From Amblyornis subalaris (lineage: Eukaryota; Chordata; Aves; Passeriformes; Ptilonorhynchidae), in NCBI GenBank assembly GCA_018881555.1, contig JACAXG010000054.1:558001-622000 (forward strand): DNA of 64,000 nt, given 5' to 3'. Below the pieces are notes generated by a model. The model saw only the letters and a program-made list of their open reading frames with translations, did no database searches and was not told where the DNA came from. Shown piece after piece: positions 1 through 11,500 of the stretch; positions within the stretch are counted from its first letter, which is position 1; every line of letters starts with the position of its first letter. A program made the position numbers and the translations under genes.

Positions 1-3000
1 CTGAGCAAACAGAACCAGCTCACCATTTCAGGCTTATACACTGGCTTATTCCAGTACTGGGCAAATGATTTGATCTGCTGGGATGCCAGCCTGTGACTCA
101 GAAATTCACTGTATGCCTAATTGTCCAGGGAGGAAAAAGCCCCAGCAGGTCTCTGTTGACAGTGGCACACAGGTCCATACCTCCCTACCACTGTTTCCAT
201 CAAGGGCATAGGAACAGATCTGCTGTCAGCTGGATCCTCTGCTCCACATATTCCTTCCCCACGGCACATATTATGCAGTCAGCTCAAGCAAGGTGCAGAA
301 CTGCTGGGCTACACACTCAGCTGTACAGCTGCCCCATGGCCATTCTGTCGTAGGGTAGGAATAACCCGAAAGCAGCTCTGTTGGAAAATGGCACCCTGTT
401 GAAATTAAAGTGTCTCATCTACAATTCTGGCTTGTCCCTGGACTCTCACTGGCATGTCCCTCTGAATCCACACCTGCACCAGCACCAAGATAAGGAGAGA
501 GAAGTGGTCTGGGGTAGATGGAGGCGGGGAGGCAGGGAAGGACATGACCTGCTCTAGCCTCACTTACTCTTTTTGGAGTATGGCTGCTGTGGCTGTGGGA
601 AGAAGGAGCAGTGGGAAGGGAGGCCCACAAACAGTCTGGATTTGGTGTACAGGATAGGGCACAAGACTTGTATGACAGATGTCATGACACCATCACTCCT
701 CCAAAACATTTGCGTTGTTGGTGTAACACAAGTTCAGAGTCACAGCACAGCTGTTTTACTGGCACATCAGCTTTTGGTGTCCTTACACAATCACAGCTCT
801 ACACAAGGCAGGAGCCAGCACGAGCTTCCCAATGTTTCTCTGTCCTCCCTACAACCAATGCTCACTTCCCAGGAAAGCAGACATGCCAGTATGCCTCTCA
901 ATCTGGCTGCAAACCTCTCTCTGCTGAGACACGATCATTTTCTAGAATTAATCAAAGTACAGGCTGATCTGGGGATTATGCAGCACTGCCTGGGTCATAG
1001 AGCAGCAATCAACAGTACAGGACAGTGAGGATGCTTCAGAAAGGAGAGCAANCATGGGAAAACAGCACTTGAAAAGCTTTGCAGGGGCACTGAGTGATGG
1101 GCTGAAATACTGTGGTTTTCCATGCAGAGTGCAATTAAAAAAGCTCTCAGAGAAGCTTTGTGTTTGTACAGACCCAGGCTGAGGTCTGTGCAGGAAGGAC
1201 ANGTCAAGGGGATGCAGCTCCAGCAGCCTTGCTCAACCCAGGAGTATCTTCTTCACCCTTTCTCTGGCATAGGATAGAGATGGTGGTAACTGTGGAGCAA
1301 GATTTGAAGCAGTCTGGCTAATGCCTCTTGCATGTTAGCAGGATGTATTCAGGCAGACTGGGGCTTAAAATGGTTGTCCAAAGCAGCCCCCTCCCCTTGC
1401 TATGGTTAAGTGGCAGCTCTTACCAGAGAAGAGAAACTTATATTTATTTTAGCTAGATTAGATCCTCCAGATCTTTGCACCAGTTTCAGACAGAGGCATG
1501 GTGACATGAGTCTGTCATGGTACTCCTGAGCTGGCTGGGCAAAACTGAGAGAAAATCCAAATGCACATTTCATTGCAGAAAAGATCAACCAGAAAAAGAT
1601 CAGCACAGGCAGAAGCAGCCTGTCCCTGAGAGTGTGACTGTTGGATACTGTTGCTGGGTAACAGCCAGCTGATTTTAACACACCCCACTCTTTCATTCTC
1701 ATTGATTTTTTAGTGTCTTCCAACGATGGGTCTTTTTCACTTTTCCGGTTACTTGAACCCAAACTGAAGCATGCTTTGGCTCAACAAATAGGCAGTCCTC
1801 CAACCATGTTTTATCCTACCAGATGTGGTATATGACATTTCCTACATTCACACAAAGAGATCCTCTCACTGCAATCAGGCTGGGGATCACTTGGAAGATA
1901 ATGTAAGGATAGTCTATAAATTGCCTCCTGAACAAGGCACNGGTGAAGGATATATCCTAGTGAAGCACCGGAAGACTTTCAGGACAGAGAAGACCCTCTG
2001 TCACTGGAGGTGTCTGAGAACAGGCTGAACCTGGGCTTCCTAAACCCACGCGCATGGGTGCCCCCATCAACGCCGACAGCAGTATCAGGTGACACAGAGA
2101 CAACCTCCTGCCCTGTGATGATCCTCTTTACTTACATGTAGCTATTTTTACTAACACAGCACGCTCCTTGAGGAGGAAGGTGCTCCCACAATAAATTCAT
2201 CAGTACCCCCTCTCCATGGCTTATCTTATTCTCCCCCCACAATTTTTCAGCCGCAAACCCTTTGCTTGTAACAACTGCCTCATCCACCAAAGAGCTTCGC
2301 CCTCCTGAACAAGGGCCCCACAGCCATCACACTTCCACACTACCATTACCCACTCCAGTTGCTAGCCTCTCCACACTGCAGTAACACCCCCTGTCCCTTT
2401 ACTTACNGAAACATCTTGCTGTAGGATAAAGCAGAGATGGCCACAGCAGCAACATGTCCCAGCTCTCAAGCAACCTGGCACTGGCATGGGGCTGTGGTGC
2501 AGCAGTGACCTGCACATGTGCTGGAGGAGCAGGTGCAGGCACCGTTGCCACACCATCCCGAGCCCTGGTCCCTTTTAGAGGTGGGTCGCAAACCTCTGGG
2601 TTAGGGTTTTAGGCATATATATCTCAGGGTTGATTTTGACAGAGATTTTAAACAGGGAGGACAAGCAGACACCTTCTTGAGAACCTTTCTGGTTCCATTT
2701 TCCTTTTTCATTATTANTTTACTCGAATTAATGTCCAGTATACGCTTGTGTTGGCTATTTACACTAGAANCCAGGGTTTCTCTCTGGCACATATGGACAA
2801 GATGAAATCTGTGCCAGAGCTTCAGATATTTGTTTTACTTCTTAACCTTTGCACTGAATTCATGCAGTTGCCTGTGCGAGGATGGAAGCTTGCATTTCCT
2901 TTGACTCTGCCAGGAAAATCAACAGGCCTTTTTTTCCCAGTTCAGAGAAATCCGTCCATTGCTGAAGATGCTGCAAAAGACATTTCAGTGTTTTCTTTTG

Positions 3001-5253
3001 GTTAGGCTGAAAAAAGAAGGTGAGAAAGAAGCTCCAGGGATAATGTTCACATGAAGAAGTTTGACTTAAACTGTTGAGTTCACTCAAAAGTTGACATTTG
3101 CCAGGGATGGCAAGACTTAACTTCTCAAACACTTGGGCATGCAGGCACACAGTCTGCTGCAGCGTTCCCTGTTTAAGCAGCCATTCCAGCAGGTACTCAG
3201 CAGGCAGTTGGATGGGAAGGATATAAGGAACACATACTGGTACCACATGTGGAGACAAGAATACCCTGATGCACATACACACATCCCAGACAGGTCTGAA
3301 AAAGGGGTCGTGTGTTTGTTCTCTGCTTTTTTTNCTGAACCACCGTGTACACAATCCATCACAAAAGCAAAACACTAGCTGCAATTGTCCCAAAGTCCAG
3401 ATACAGAAACTAACAAATATTTTTCCAGGATATTTGCAAATAAATGTATCAACCCAGCTCCACGTTGAGACATTTAATTAAATGGCCTGATTTTTGTTAT
3501 TTTTCATACCACAGGAAAAAAAATTCTCTCTTTGGCAGAGAGTTCTTCCTCCTTAGATCTCAATCTCTGCCTAACAGGGTTTTTATGCGCACAAACCTTG
3601 AATTGTCTTGGCGCATACAAATTACGACAGTTTTGGCTGCCTGATGATAGGAGCTGCAGTGGCTTATTCCCATAATCCAGACATTTCAATNTGTGTAGAG
3701 CAACCTTGTGATTTTGATTGGCATGTGGTTACTTCCAACCAGCTTGTTTCTCCCATGGCTGGCACATTGCCAAGAGAAGCATTTTAATATTAAGGTGGTT
3801 GTGAAAAAGCAGCAGATGCTATAGCTGAGGAACAAAAAAAATATTGCTTTATGAAGTGTTTTGGCTCATTTACCTGTTCTAAATAATTACCAATGACTAA
3901 GTGCCTGAGTTCAGAAAACAAAGGTTGTTTGTCTGGCACAATTTCATTTGTCCGGTTTAGGATGGATAGGATCCACTAAACCAACACCCTCATGCAAGGT
4001 AGGAAACTCACAGAAATAGTTTTCTTTATATCAGCTAAAACAGGATCAGTATGCTTTAACTCTTTTACCATACACTTGTGATTTATTTATTAAGCCACAC
4101 TAGGCAGGAAGATGAGGAGCATCAGCTTCACTCAGGTTGATCAGAGCCCTCCTACTTTCCCCAGATACTGATACAGCCAGAGCCCAGTATTGTAGAGAGC
4201 CTCCCGATATGTTTTGGGGGTTTCTAGCATGGACATCCTTTCAGTGGGCCATTAGTGCTGTGGTTCCTCAGAACTTGCTCATCTATTGCAACAAAAATGC
4301 ACAAACAATGCCTATGGGTTGTGCCCTCTTTAACATTTTATCAGGATCCATTTACCTGCACAGCAATAGCTTTTAAATTTGGGTGGTTATATTTCATATA
4401 TTTTCACTGCAGGTGTAGCAGAAGCTTAAAGCCATGGGTGGATGCTCCACCATGTGTAATCTCCTTGGCTGGCCTCTCATATCCATGAAGTTGAACTTCT
4501 TTTCTCAAGCACTCAGCTTGCCATAAATCTTGGGGCTCAGACCTGCGATGAAGTTATTGCCATTTAAAAAGTTTGCCCTATCCTCCTGAGTCATTAGGAC
4601 TGCCAAGGTGAAGGTTCTTCATCCACCTCTTTTTCTCTCCAACATGTTTTACCTTTCAGTTGCAACAAGCATTGAGCTCCCTGCTGCCAGTCCTCACTCG
4701 GCTGATGCACATTGAATTGCTGTAGCAGAGCATTGTGCTCAGGACTTGAATGCACTGATTTATCAAGTGTGACCTGCTACTGATGGCTTGTTCTTGGGCC
4801 TATGAATCTGGGTGTAACTCCTGTATAAAAAATGATAAATTATCACTTTTCTTTGTAATGATCTTGGTCATAAGAGTAAATTATTTCAGAGTGGATGAAT
4901 GAGAAATACTCTTTGCTATTTGTAGCCTTTATATCTAAATGATTTCTAAATTTAAATGAAATTATCATTTTTAGAAGGCAGAACATGAACTTACAAGACC
5001 GTTGGATAACTAGATATCTAGTGTTTAAGAATATGCGAATTTTTTGTGGGAGAAAAAAGGAAAGAAGAAATCCTCTTAAAAAGACGAATCCATACTGGAT
5101 TGATCATACTTTTATCAACAGAAGGAATGCTACTTCCAATTTTACGGCAGTTTTAGATGAAAACAAAGTCTTGAGTAAAGAAAAGGGAATTGCAGTTGGC
5201 TGGTTACCGCACGAGAGTGAATGAACAGCACATCTTGCACTTCTCTGCCTGAG
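1..5253. other. unique AT-rich DNA, no gene recognised
   Basis: No recognisable exon, RNA gene or transposable element was found here. Short open frames occur on both strands, the longest being a 177-codon minus-strand frame at 2860-3393 that contains one ambiguous base. Their compositions are unremarkable and they lack the flanking splice or promoter signals expected of genes. Short AT-rich low-complexity stretches are scattered through it. The block at 2040-2560 is slightly richer in C and pyrimidines but matches no repeat I recognise. Confidence 0.5.
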
Positions 5254-5293
5254 GGGATACAAAAACATTTACAAGCACACTCACCAGTGTAAG
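5254..5293 (+). CDS. candidate micro-exon, unidentified
   Basis: A pyrimidine-rich tract ending in CTGAG precedes this 40-nt segment, and AAG|GTAAAT, a reasonable donor, follows it. One of the three frames is open (reading GYKNIYKHTHQCK after one leading base). It would therefore take one base to finish an incoming codon and leave at phase 0. The segment is too short for protein-family recognition and chance occurrence is quite possible. It is listed because its outgoing phase matches the next plus-strand candidate at 30658. Confidence 0.1.
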
Positions 5294-5429
5294 GTAAATC
5301 AAACTTCTCCACTTGTCCTGATCAAAGTATCAATTGCAAGAAACTGTTGGATAGTTTAAANCAATAGCAAATTTATGGTTAAGACTCAGAAATGAACCAA
5401 GACTAAAAAATCAAGGCAAAGGGCAGCCT

Positions 5430-5960
5430 TAAACTGTGTCATTTTTCTCCCGAAAACGTGAAACTCTGAGGCAAAAGCCATCCCAAGTCTGGCCCCAAAG
5501 ACTGTCCCAGAAGTGTGGGAGANGACTCCTGTGACCCTGCACCAGGCTGACGGGCCTCTGGGTCACTCAGCAGGCCTACAACGTGACGTCCACGCTTGAG
5601 CATTGTCCTGTTGGGACAATTTGTATTGGTGAGGGGCTTGGCACATGGACTGGCCTCTGAGGAAGGGGACTGCCAGGGCTGTCCTCTGAGCCACCCTTCT
5701 GAAAACAGGGAGTGGGGGAGAAGGGAATTAGTCAGCATGTAGCCTGACATGTGGTTACCATGTACATCCTTACTGGGGATCTGGGAGAGCTGCTGCACTC
5801 TGCGCTGAGACCAAATGGAGCCCGACATGAGACAGGCATCACGGCANTATGAGGGCAATAGAGCACTAATAAATCCTGAGTCCTGTGAGCCCAGTTCAAC
5901 CTGCTCCGTGGCAGTCTTTCTAGAGCACCACAGGATTTCCCCTACCAGGAAACTGCATTA
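5430..5960 (+). repeat. possible unclassified LTR-like or other interspersed repeat
   Basis: This block is distinctly GC-richer than its flanks and contains several CpGs. It includes a perfect 7-bp inverted repeat (ATTGTCC, 5-nt loop, GGACAAT) at 5602-5620. An AATAAA lies at 5868-5873, followed by about 85 bases ending near a CA dinucleotide. That layout (GC-rich upstream part, poly(A) signal, short tail) resembles U3-R-U5 of an LTR, but I do not recognise the family and found no target-site duplication. It may equally be unique sequence. Confidence 0.2.
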
Positions 5961-6189
5961 CAGAGCGAGACACCATCTCCCCTTTCCCTCCCGTTCCTGG
6001 CCCTTTTCATCTTGTGGTTGCTATGCCACTGAAACAAAACCTTCNTCCTGACAGCAAAGCTCAGTTTCTGCATGATCATTATTCCAACTGTCATCTTGTC
6101 CTCGAACTTCCCGTGGATCTCCCGGTGAGCACTCTGGCACTCGGAGCACGCTGGCACTTGGAGGTAGACAGAAAGCAGAGAGGAGACTG

Positions 6190-6480
6190 CTTTCCAAGCG
6201 CCCCGCTGGCACCCTCAGATCCTCGTGCTCTTTATCTCAGCCCCAGGCTTCATCCGTGACCCCCAGCAGCGCCAGGTTTCTCGCTGTCTGTGTTCCTCCG
6301 GCAGCGGCTCCGAGATAACCGCGGAGCAGGGCGCTATTCTTAGCGAGCAGCCCGGCGGCAGGTGCGGCCGTGGGCACGAAGCCGCGCGTGGGAAGGCGGC
6401 AGAGCACGGCGATACCATCCCGCCGAGCAGCCCCGGGCCTTCGGGAGAGCGCGGAGTGCTCAGGCGTGAGCGGGTGATTA
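6190..6480. promoter_or_regulatory. compact CpG island (candidate promoter)
   Basis: Between 6301 and 6480 I count about 25 CpG dinucleotides in 180 bases, far above the surrounding AT-rich DNA, where CpG is strongly depleted. The density begins to rise at about 6190 and stops abruptly at about 6480. Such dense, unmethylated-type CpG clusters in vertebrates usually mark transcription start sites. Open frames cross it on both strands (plus 6225-6560, minus 6215-6418), as expected for GC-rich DNA, so they do not settle direction. A GTGAGC at 6466 is a possible plus-strand donor, but the base before it is C, which is weak. No TATA box is evident. The gene served, if any, cannot be named. Confidence 0.55.
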
Positions 6481-8455
6481 AAAATAAGCTAATTCAGGCC
6501 CGGGGTACTGAAACAGAAAAAAAATCCTATCTAGAAATGCAGAGGAATAATCAGCGATAAGCAGCCATGGAGTAAGCAGTGATAAGCCGTGTGGGAAGCC
6601 TTTGCCACCAGAAGCCATACTGCTGGTTGCAGCTTAGCTGTGCCTGTGCTCCTTGTGCTCCTGTAGCCACAGCAGTGTCAGAAACGCAAGAGTGGAAGTT
6701 TTATCTTTCTTTGATTTGTTTCCTCTCTGTGAAAAGTGCTGCCACACGCTTGGCTCAATAAATCCAGTTCAACTTCTGTATGGAGCAGTTCATGAAAAAC
6801 ACGTCAGCGGGGAAGCAGGGAAAAGCAAATGTCACCGAGATTCACCCATGACACTAAAGAGACACAGACTCAGGACCAAAGGTGTTCCTATGAAATCTGT
6901 CACATGCCAAATGTTAAACTTCTCTCTGGTATAATTGGCTTCAAATCCAGATAAAACGCAGATAAATTGATGCGTAAGCTGTAAGGCAACAGACGTTAAA
7001 GAGAAGTAAGAGAAAACGTTGGAAAGGTCTCAAAAAATTTTACTGGAATGTGTTAACAAACTATATATTTTTAATTCTTCAGCATCTTGTTTCAATTTTA
7101 AACAAAAACTGTATATATAAAAAACCTGCAGATACTGACAGATGTTTTTCTTTTATGTATTCATGTTTCTAAAAAGAAAACCACTATGGGAAATAGTGGT
7201 CAAAACAAAGTTTTATTCTTTGTCAGAAATCACGTTTTGCTCCACATTGGTTTCAAGCCTATGCTTTTCCTGAGTTCAGAGGAGCCCTTCTGTGCCTGAG
7301 CAGTGCCACCTGACTGCAAGCAGTGCTGTATGAGGATAACATATTTTTCTCATTCTGGAAAAACATCTAGAATTTTTCCTGCTTAATAGAGGGAAAATCC
7401 ATTGAAATGAGAATTTTCAGCAGAGGATCTAATAACTTAGGGCACTAGCATAAGTTTTTTCTGAACTCAGTGCAGAGATCCAGCAACTGAGGACATTGCA
7501 GGCTGGAGTGTATGGCAGAATTAAAAATAGTTTTACTGTCCTTTGTGTGGGCAAGGAAGGCTGCAGTAGTCAGTCTCAGAGCTGCCTCTACCTCCTACCA
7601 TCCCCTTGGGCAGCTTCCTGAACAGTCTTATCTATTTTGTAGGGTTTCATATGGCTCTTGTCATGTATGAATTTTGTCTCACCTACTATCTGCAGAGCTA
7701 CTGAGCTACATGTTGTACATGCAAAACGTGATTCCCAACACATCTGCAAAACCACTGCCTGCATCCAACTTCCACATAGCACTGGGGCTGCAGGAAAGCC
7801 ACCTAGCGCCTGTAGTAGTGTGACCTGCAAATCACTCTTTCAACTTGTCGCCCAAAAATACCTTTTGACTTGTAGGCCATTTTTTGGGGCACTATTCTTT
7901 GGTGTTGAGGGGGTGACTCAACCCTCTAGATGTACCTACTGTTGGATAATTGCTGGACTCAGAAAAATTGGAACATCCTCAAGAAAAAGCAGGGAAAAAA
8001 GAAATCTGTATGGAGGGACTGAATAATAAACAGCTGCAGCAGAAATTTCTGACTAGTTGCAGCTGTAACATCCCCCAGTTCTGGAGCACCTGGCTGTGAA
8101 TTGAAGGGGCATATAGCTACCTCAGAGTCAGTTTTAACCTTTTTTTTTTCTTTATTCTTTAAGAATATTAGGCAAATAAGAAGTCTTAGATGTCTTTGTG
8201 ATGTTATTGCTCATTTGCAACCATTTTTGCCACTTCACTGAATGTTTATCTACATTTGCATGGTGTCTGGAGCATTTTAGCATGCCAGGTAGNCTGGTCT
8301 ATGAAGAAGACAGGTTTCCCATGACAGCATGGTCACACAGAGGTGCAGAACAAAGCTGCTGTACTCCNCGCCTCCCATCTGAGCTCTTCATTGATTTCAT
8401 TCTCTTTCAGGTTTACACTCTTTGAAAAGGATGAGGAAATAACTGCTTCTCCTTC
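6481..8455. other. unique DNA, no gene recognised
   Basis: AT-rich sequence immediately downstream of the CpG island. Short open frames of about 60-120 codons are present on both strands but none resembles a known family. No repeats beyond short homopolymer runs were noticed. Confidence 0.5.
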
Positions 8456-8556
8456 TTAGTAGTGGTTATCAACACCAGTCTCATTCTGAATCCAAAACAC
8501 AGCACTGTAACAGCTACTGAGAAGAAATTAACTCTACCCAAGCTGAAACCAGGACA
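8456..8556 (-). mobile_element. 5' fragment of an avian ERV LTR (antisense)
   Basis: Read on the minus strand from 8556 downward, this begins TGTCCTGGTTTCAGCTTGGG, then AGAGTTAATTTCTTCTCAGT and a stretch ending in GTTGATAAC. This matches the first 100 bases of the intact LTR at 28451 in this same window base for base over long stretches. The match fades at about 8456, so only the 5' U3 portion survives. No internal retroviral sequence is adjacent. It is an old truncated LTR remnant. Confidence 0.75.
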
Positions 8557-11500
8557 GGAGCCCAGAAAAAACATCCCTAGGAAACAGACATTTGCTATGG
8601 TCTGACTCAGCAGCAAAAGCAGTAACTCATTGAATGCTGGCAGAACACCATTAAAGACACGCCATAAAAGTAAGAAAATATTTGGTTGACTGTACGTGCT
8701 GCTTCTTGCTCTGTATCTGGCTGGTGAATGGAGAATTCAACCTCTGGTATGGCCAAACCAGCACATTCTACAGTGTTAAATTGCTTGGAAAAACATCCTC
8801 CTGAGAAGAATTAAAAGTTTGCAACTAATTTCAATGTGGTCATGCATTTCAATTCTTTTCTTTCTGGTCATTAGGTCAAAAGAGGTTTCAAATATTTTGG
8901 TGTGAAATTCTGAGAAAATATATTTCTAAATTCTAGAGTCAAAAGTTCCTTGGAATTTGTACAGGATGCAGCCAATCAATTTCTCCAGATAAGAAGAGCA
9001 TAATTCACTTACTACATTCACTAGTTCTGCTTCTGTCAAACTTCCTAATTTTTACACTAAAGGTTGCTTACCTCAAGTACTGCCTTTTGACACTGTTTGA
9101 AAGATGCACCAAAAAAATGAGGGGAAACTACTACTATACAAAATTCCAATCAAATTCTCAAAATAGTCTGGGAAAAAAAGGAATAATTTTCTTTAAGTAC
9201 CACAAGATTAAATAATAATACCACTAGGTTGTCTTATAATTGCATTCTACTTCTTTGAACAATTAGATGCACTTACCTTTTCAAGCACTTCTCTGAAAAC
9301 ATGAGGATTAGAAATGAATACTTCTTAAATGCAATTAAGACAAGCAAACAAACAATCTCAGCTTCAGTTGGCATAAATCAGCATAGTCACACTGGTGGAA
9401 TGACAGTCTATGCTGAATTGTGTCAGTTAATGATCACAGGTTCTTCCCGTACATCCCTTTGCCACTTCATTTATCTCACATGCTGCTTCTTTCTCAGTCC
9501 TGTAATAAATTCTAAAGAATTAAGATATGAATTATTACAAAGCAAGGTCTTTCCCCTGGGACAGCCTGAACCCTTTGCTTTGAACCATAACTGATGCAGC
9601 GACAGGCCAAAAGGTTTGTCCCTGCAAGAGGTCTTCTCNTAGTGTCTATAACTATAAACATTCTCAAAAGCTTAAGCAGGTCATTTAAGGTCTCACTCTG
9701 GTCTTGCAAGACACCACAACTGANTGCAGTGTGACATCAATGCCATAAGACCCCAGTTTAGGTCAGAATTAGCCTCACAGGCTTCAGTGGCCTGATGTGC
9801 ATCCACATGGGGCAACCAACACAGTTGTAGGAGTGCAAACATGTCCATTTCTGCCTCTCTGCTAATTCCACCCTGGTTTTTGCTGTCTTGCCCCTTTTGC
9901 TCCTTTTCTTCTATGGATCACTGGGGAGGTCAGAGTGAAGGGGACAGTGCTGGACCCCAGCCTGGGAAAGCTGCAGTCCCTTTGGTGTTTACCTGTTTGG
10001 ACCTGCTTGTTCTCAACAGGCATTGAGGGCTCTGTGAGCTCTTTTCTTGCTGGAGTCCATACCCATTCCTTCTTCTCTCAAAAAAAAAAAAACAACAGAC
10101 CAAACCCAAGACTGAAAGAATTGGAGATAAATTGAAATGTCACAGATTTTTGTGGCCTTGGCACTCTGCTTTTCCCCCATTTTAGGGAGCTTGTTCTTGT
10201 TTTCCTTTCTTTATCACCATTGTTAGGGCAGGAGCAAGTTTAAGTAGAGTAATGACCCCTCACAAGGTTTGATTTCGTAACTTAATTGTCCTTTACATGA
10301 TTTTGTTCACAGCATTTTATAACCACAAATAATGTAACTATCTCTTGGTGCACCATTGCCAAAGTAGCAGAGAAGTGCTAAGTGAAAGGCCTATTTTACA
10401 TTAGCCATAATCTCTTTTAAAATGAGTGCTTCGATTTGTGATTTCCTGCCCTGTATGACTGGTGTTTCTTTTTGTTTAACTTCTATGTTGAAAATACCTT
10501 ATTTCAGATATTTTAACACAGTAATGTTTCTACGTAAGTTTAAAAATTCCAATTATAATATAATTTCAGAGTCCAAAACTGCTTTATGGGCTGGCTCACT
10601 GCATCTTTTTTCTTCTTCTCCTTCTTTTATTCTTTTATAAAAAGCAAATTCCAGTTGTGAGTTCATGAGCTGTAATAGAAAGAGCATGCATATCCAGGCT
10701 CAATAGACTACAAGTACAATCTGCAGTTTATGAAGGGGAATTCTTTCCACAGATTTTTTTTTTTCCTAGTTCACCAGACAGAAGCAATTTTCTGATTTAT
10801 TCTTCCTCCCTTTCCAGAGCTTCTGTTTCAGCAATAGACCAGGTTCCACTCACTGTCACACAAGGATCACAAAATGCTGGCAACCTTTGAGCTTATGATA
10901 ATGCTTTTNAAACATGTGCAGCACATTCCAGTATAGAACTGATGATATTTAGGGGAAGAGAACAGAGGAGAAATAAAAATCAGGAAGCAGGAGAAAAGGT
11001 GACCCTCACTTCATGGTACTGCCAGCCAGAGTAAACAGCCTCTGTTCCACTGTGGTTCTTCATATGCAGATGGTGGCCAAGGGAGAACCTAGAAATTCTT
11101 TCTCTGAGGGTAGATATCACTCTTTGATGTCACCTTTCCACCCACAACTGAGCATGGACTACAACAGAGGCAAAGGGAAAGAAGACAGCCCTGAGGGAGG
11201 ACATGGTCCTCGAGTGGCCAGTCCCCTGCTCTTTTCGCTGTCAGTGTTGGTGCATAAAGGCCACTGCCAGATGGGTTTTGGTGTACGACAAATTGACAGC
11301 ATCAGACTGAAAGGCCCTGAACAAGGTTCTGATGATTATGTCCTTCATTCTTGCCCTCCAGAGAACCTTGATCCTTCTCAAATAGCACAGAAAGGAACCT
11401 CTTAAAGCAGCAGGGTAATATAACAAATGCAAGTACAATACAGCACCTGTAAAGCAACACACAAGAGTAGTGGGAGGGAAAAAAAAAAGACGAAGAAAAA

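Noticed and set aside
9060..9300. Two strong minus-strand splice donors within 210 bases
   Set aside because: Nearest acceptors would give exons of only about 16-21 nt with no further support.
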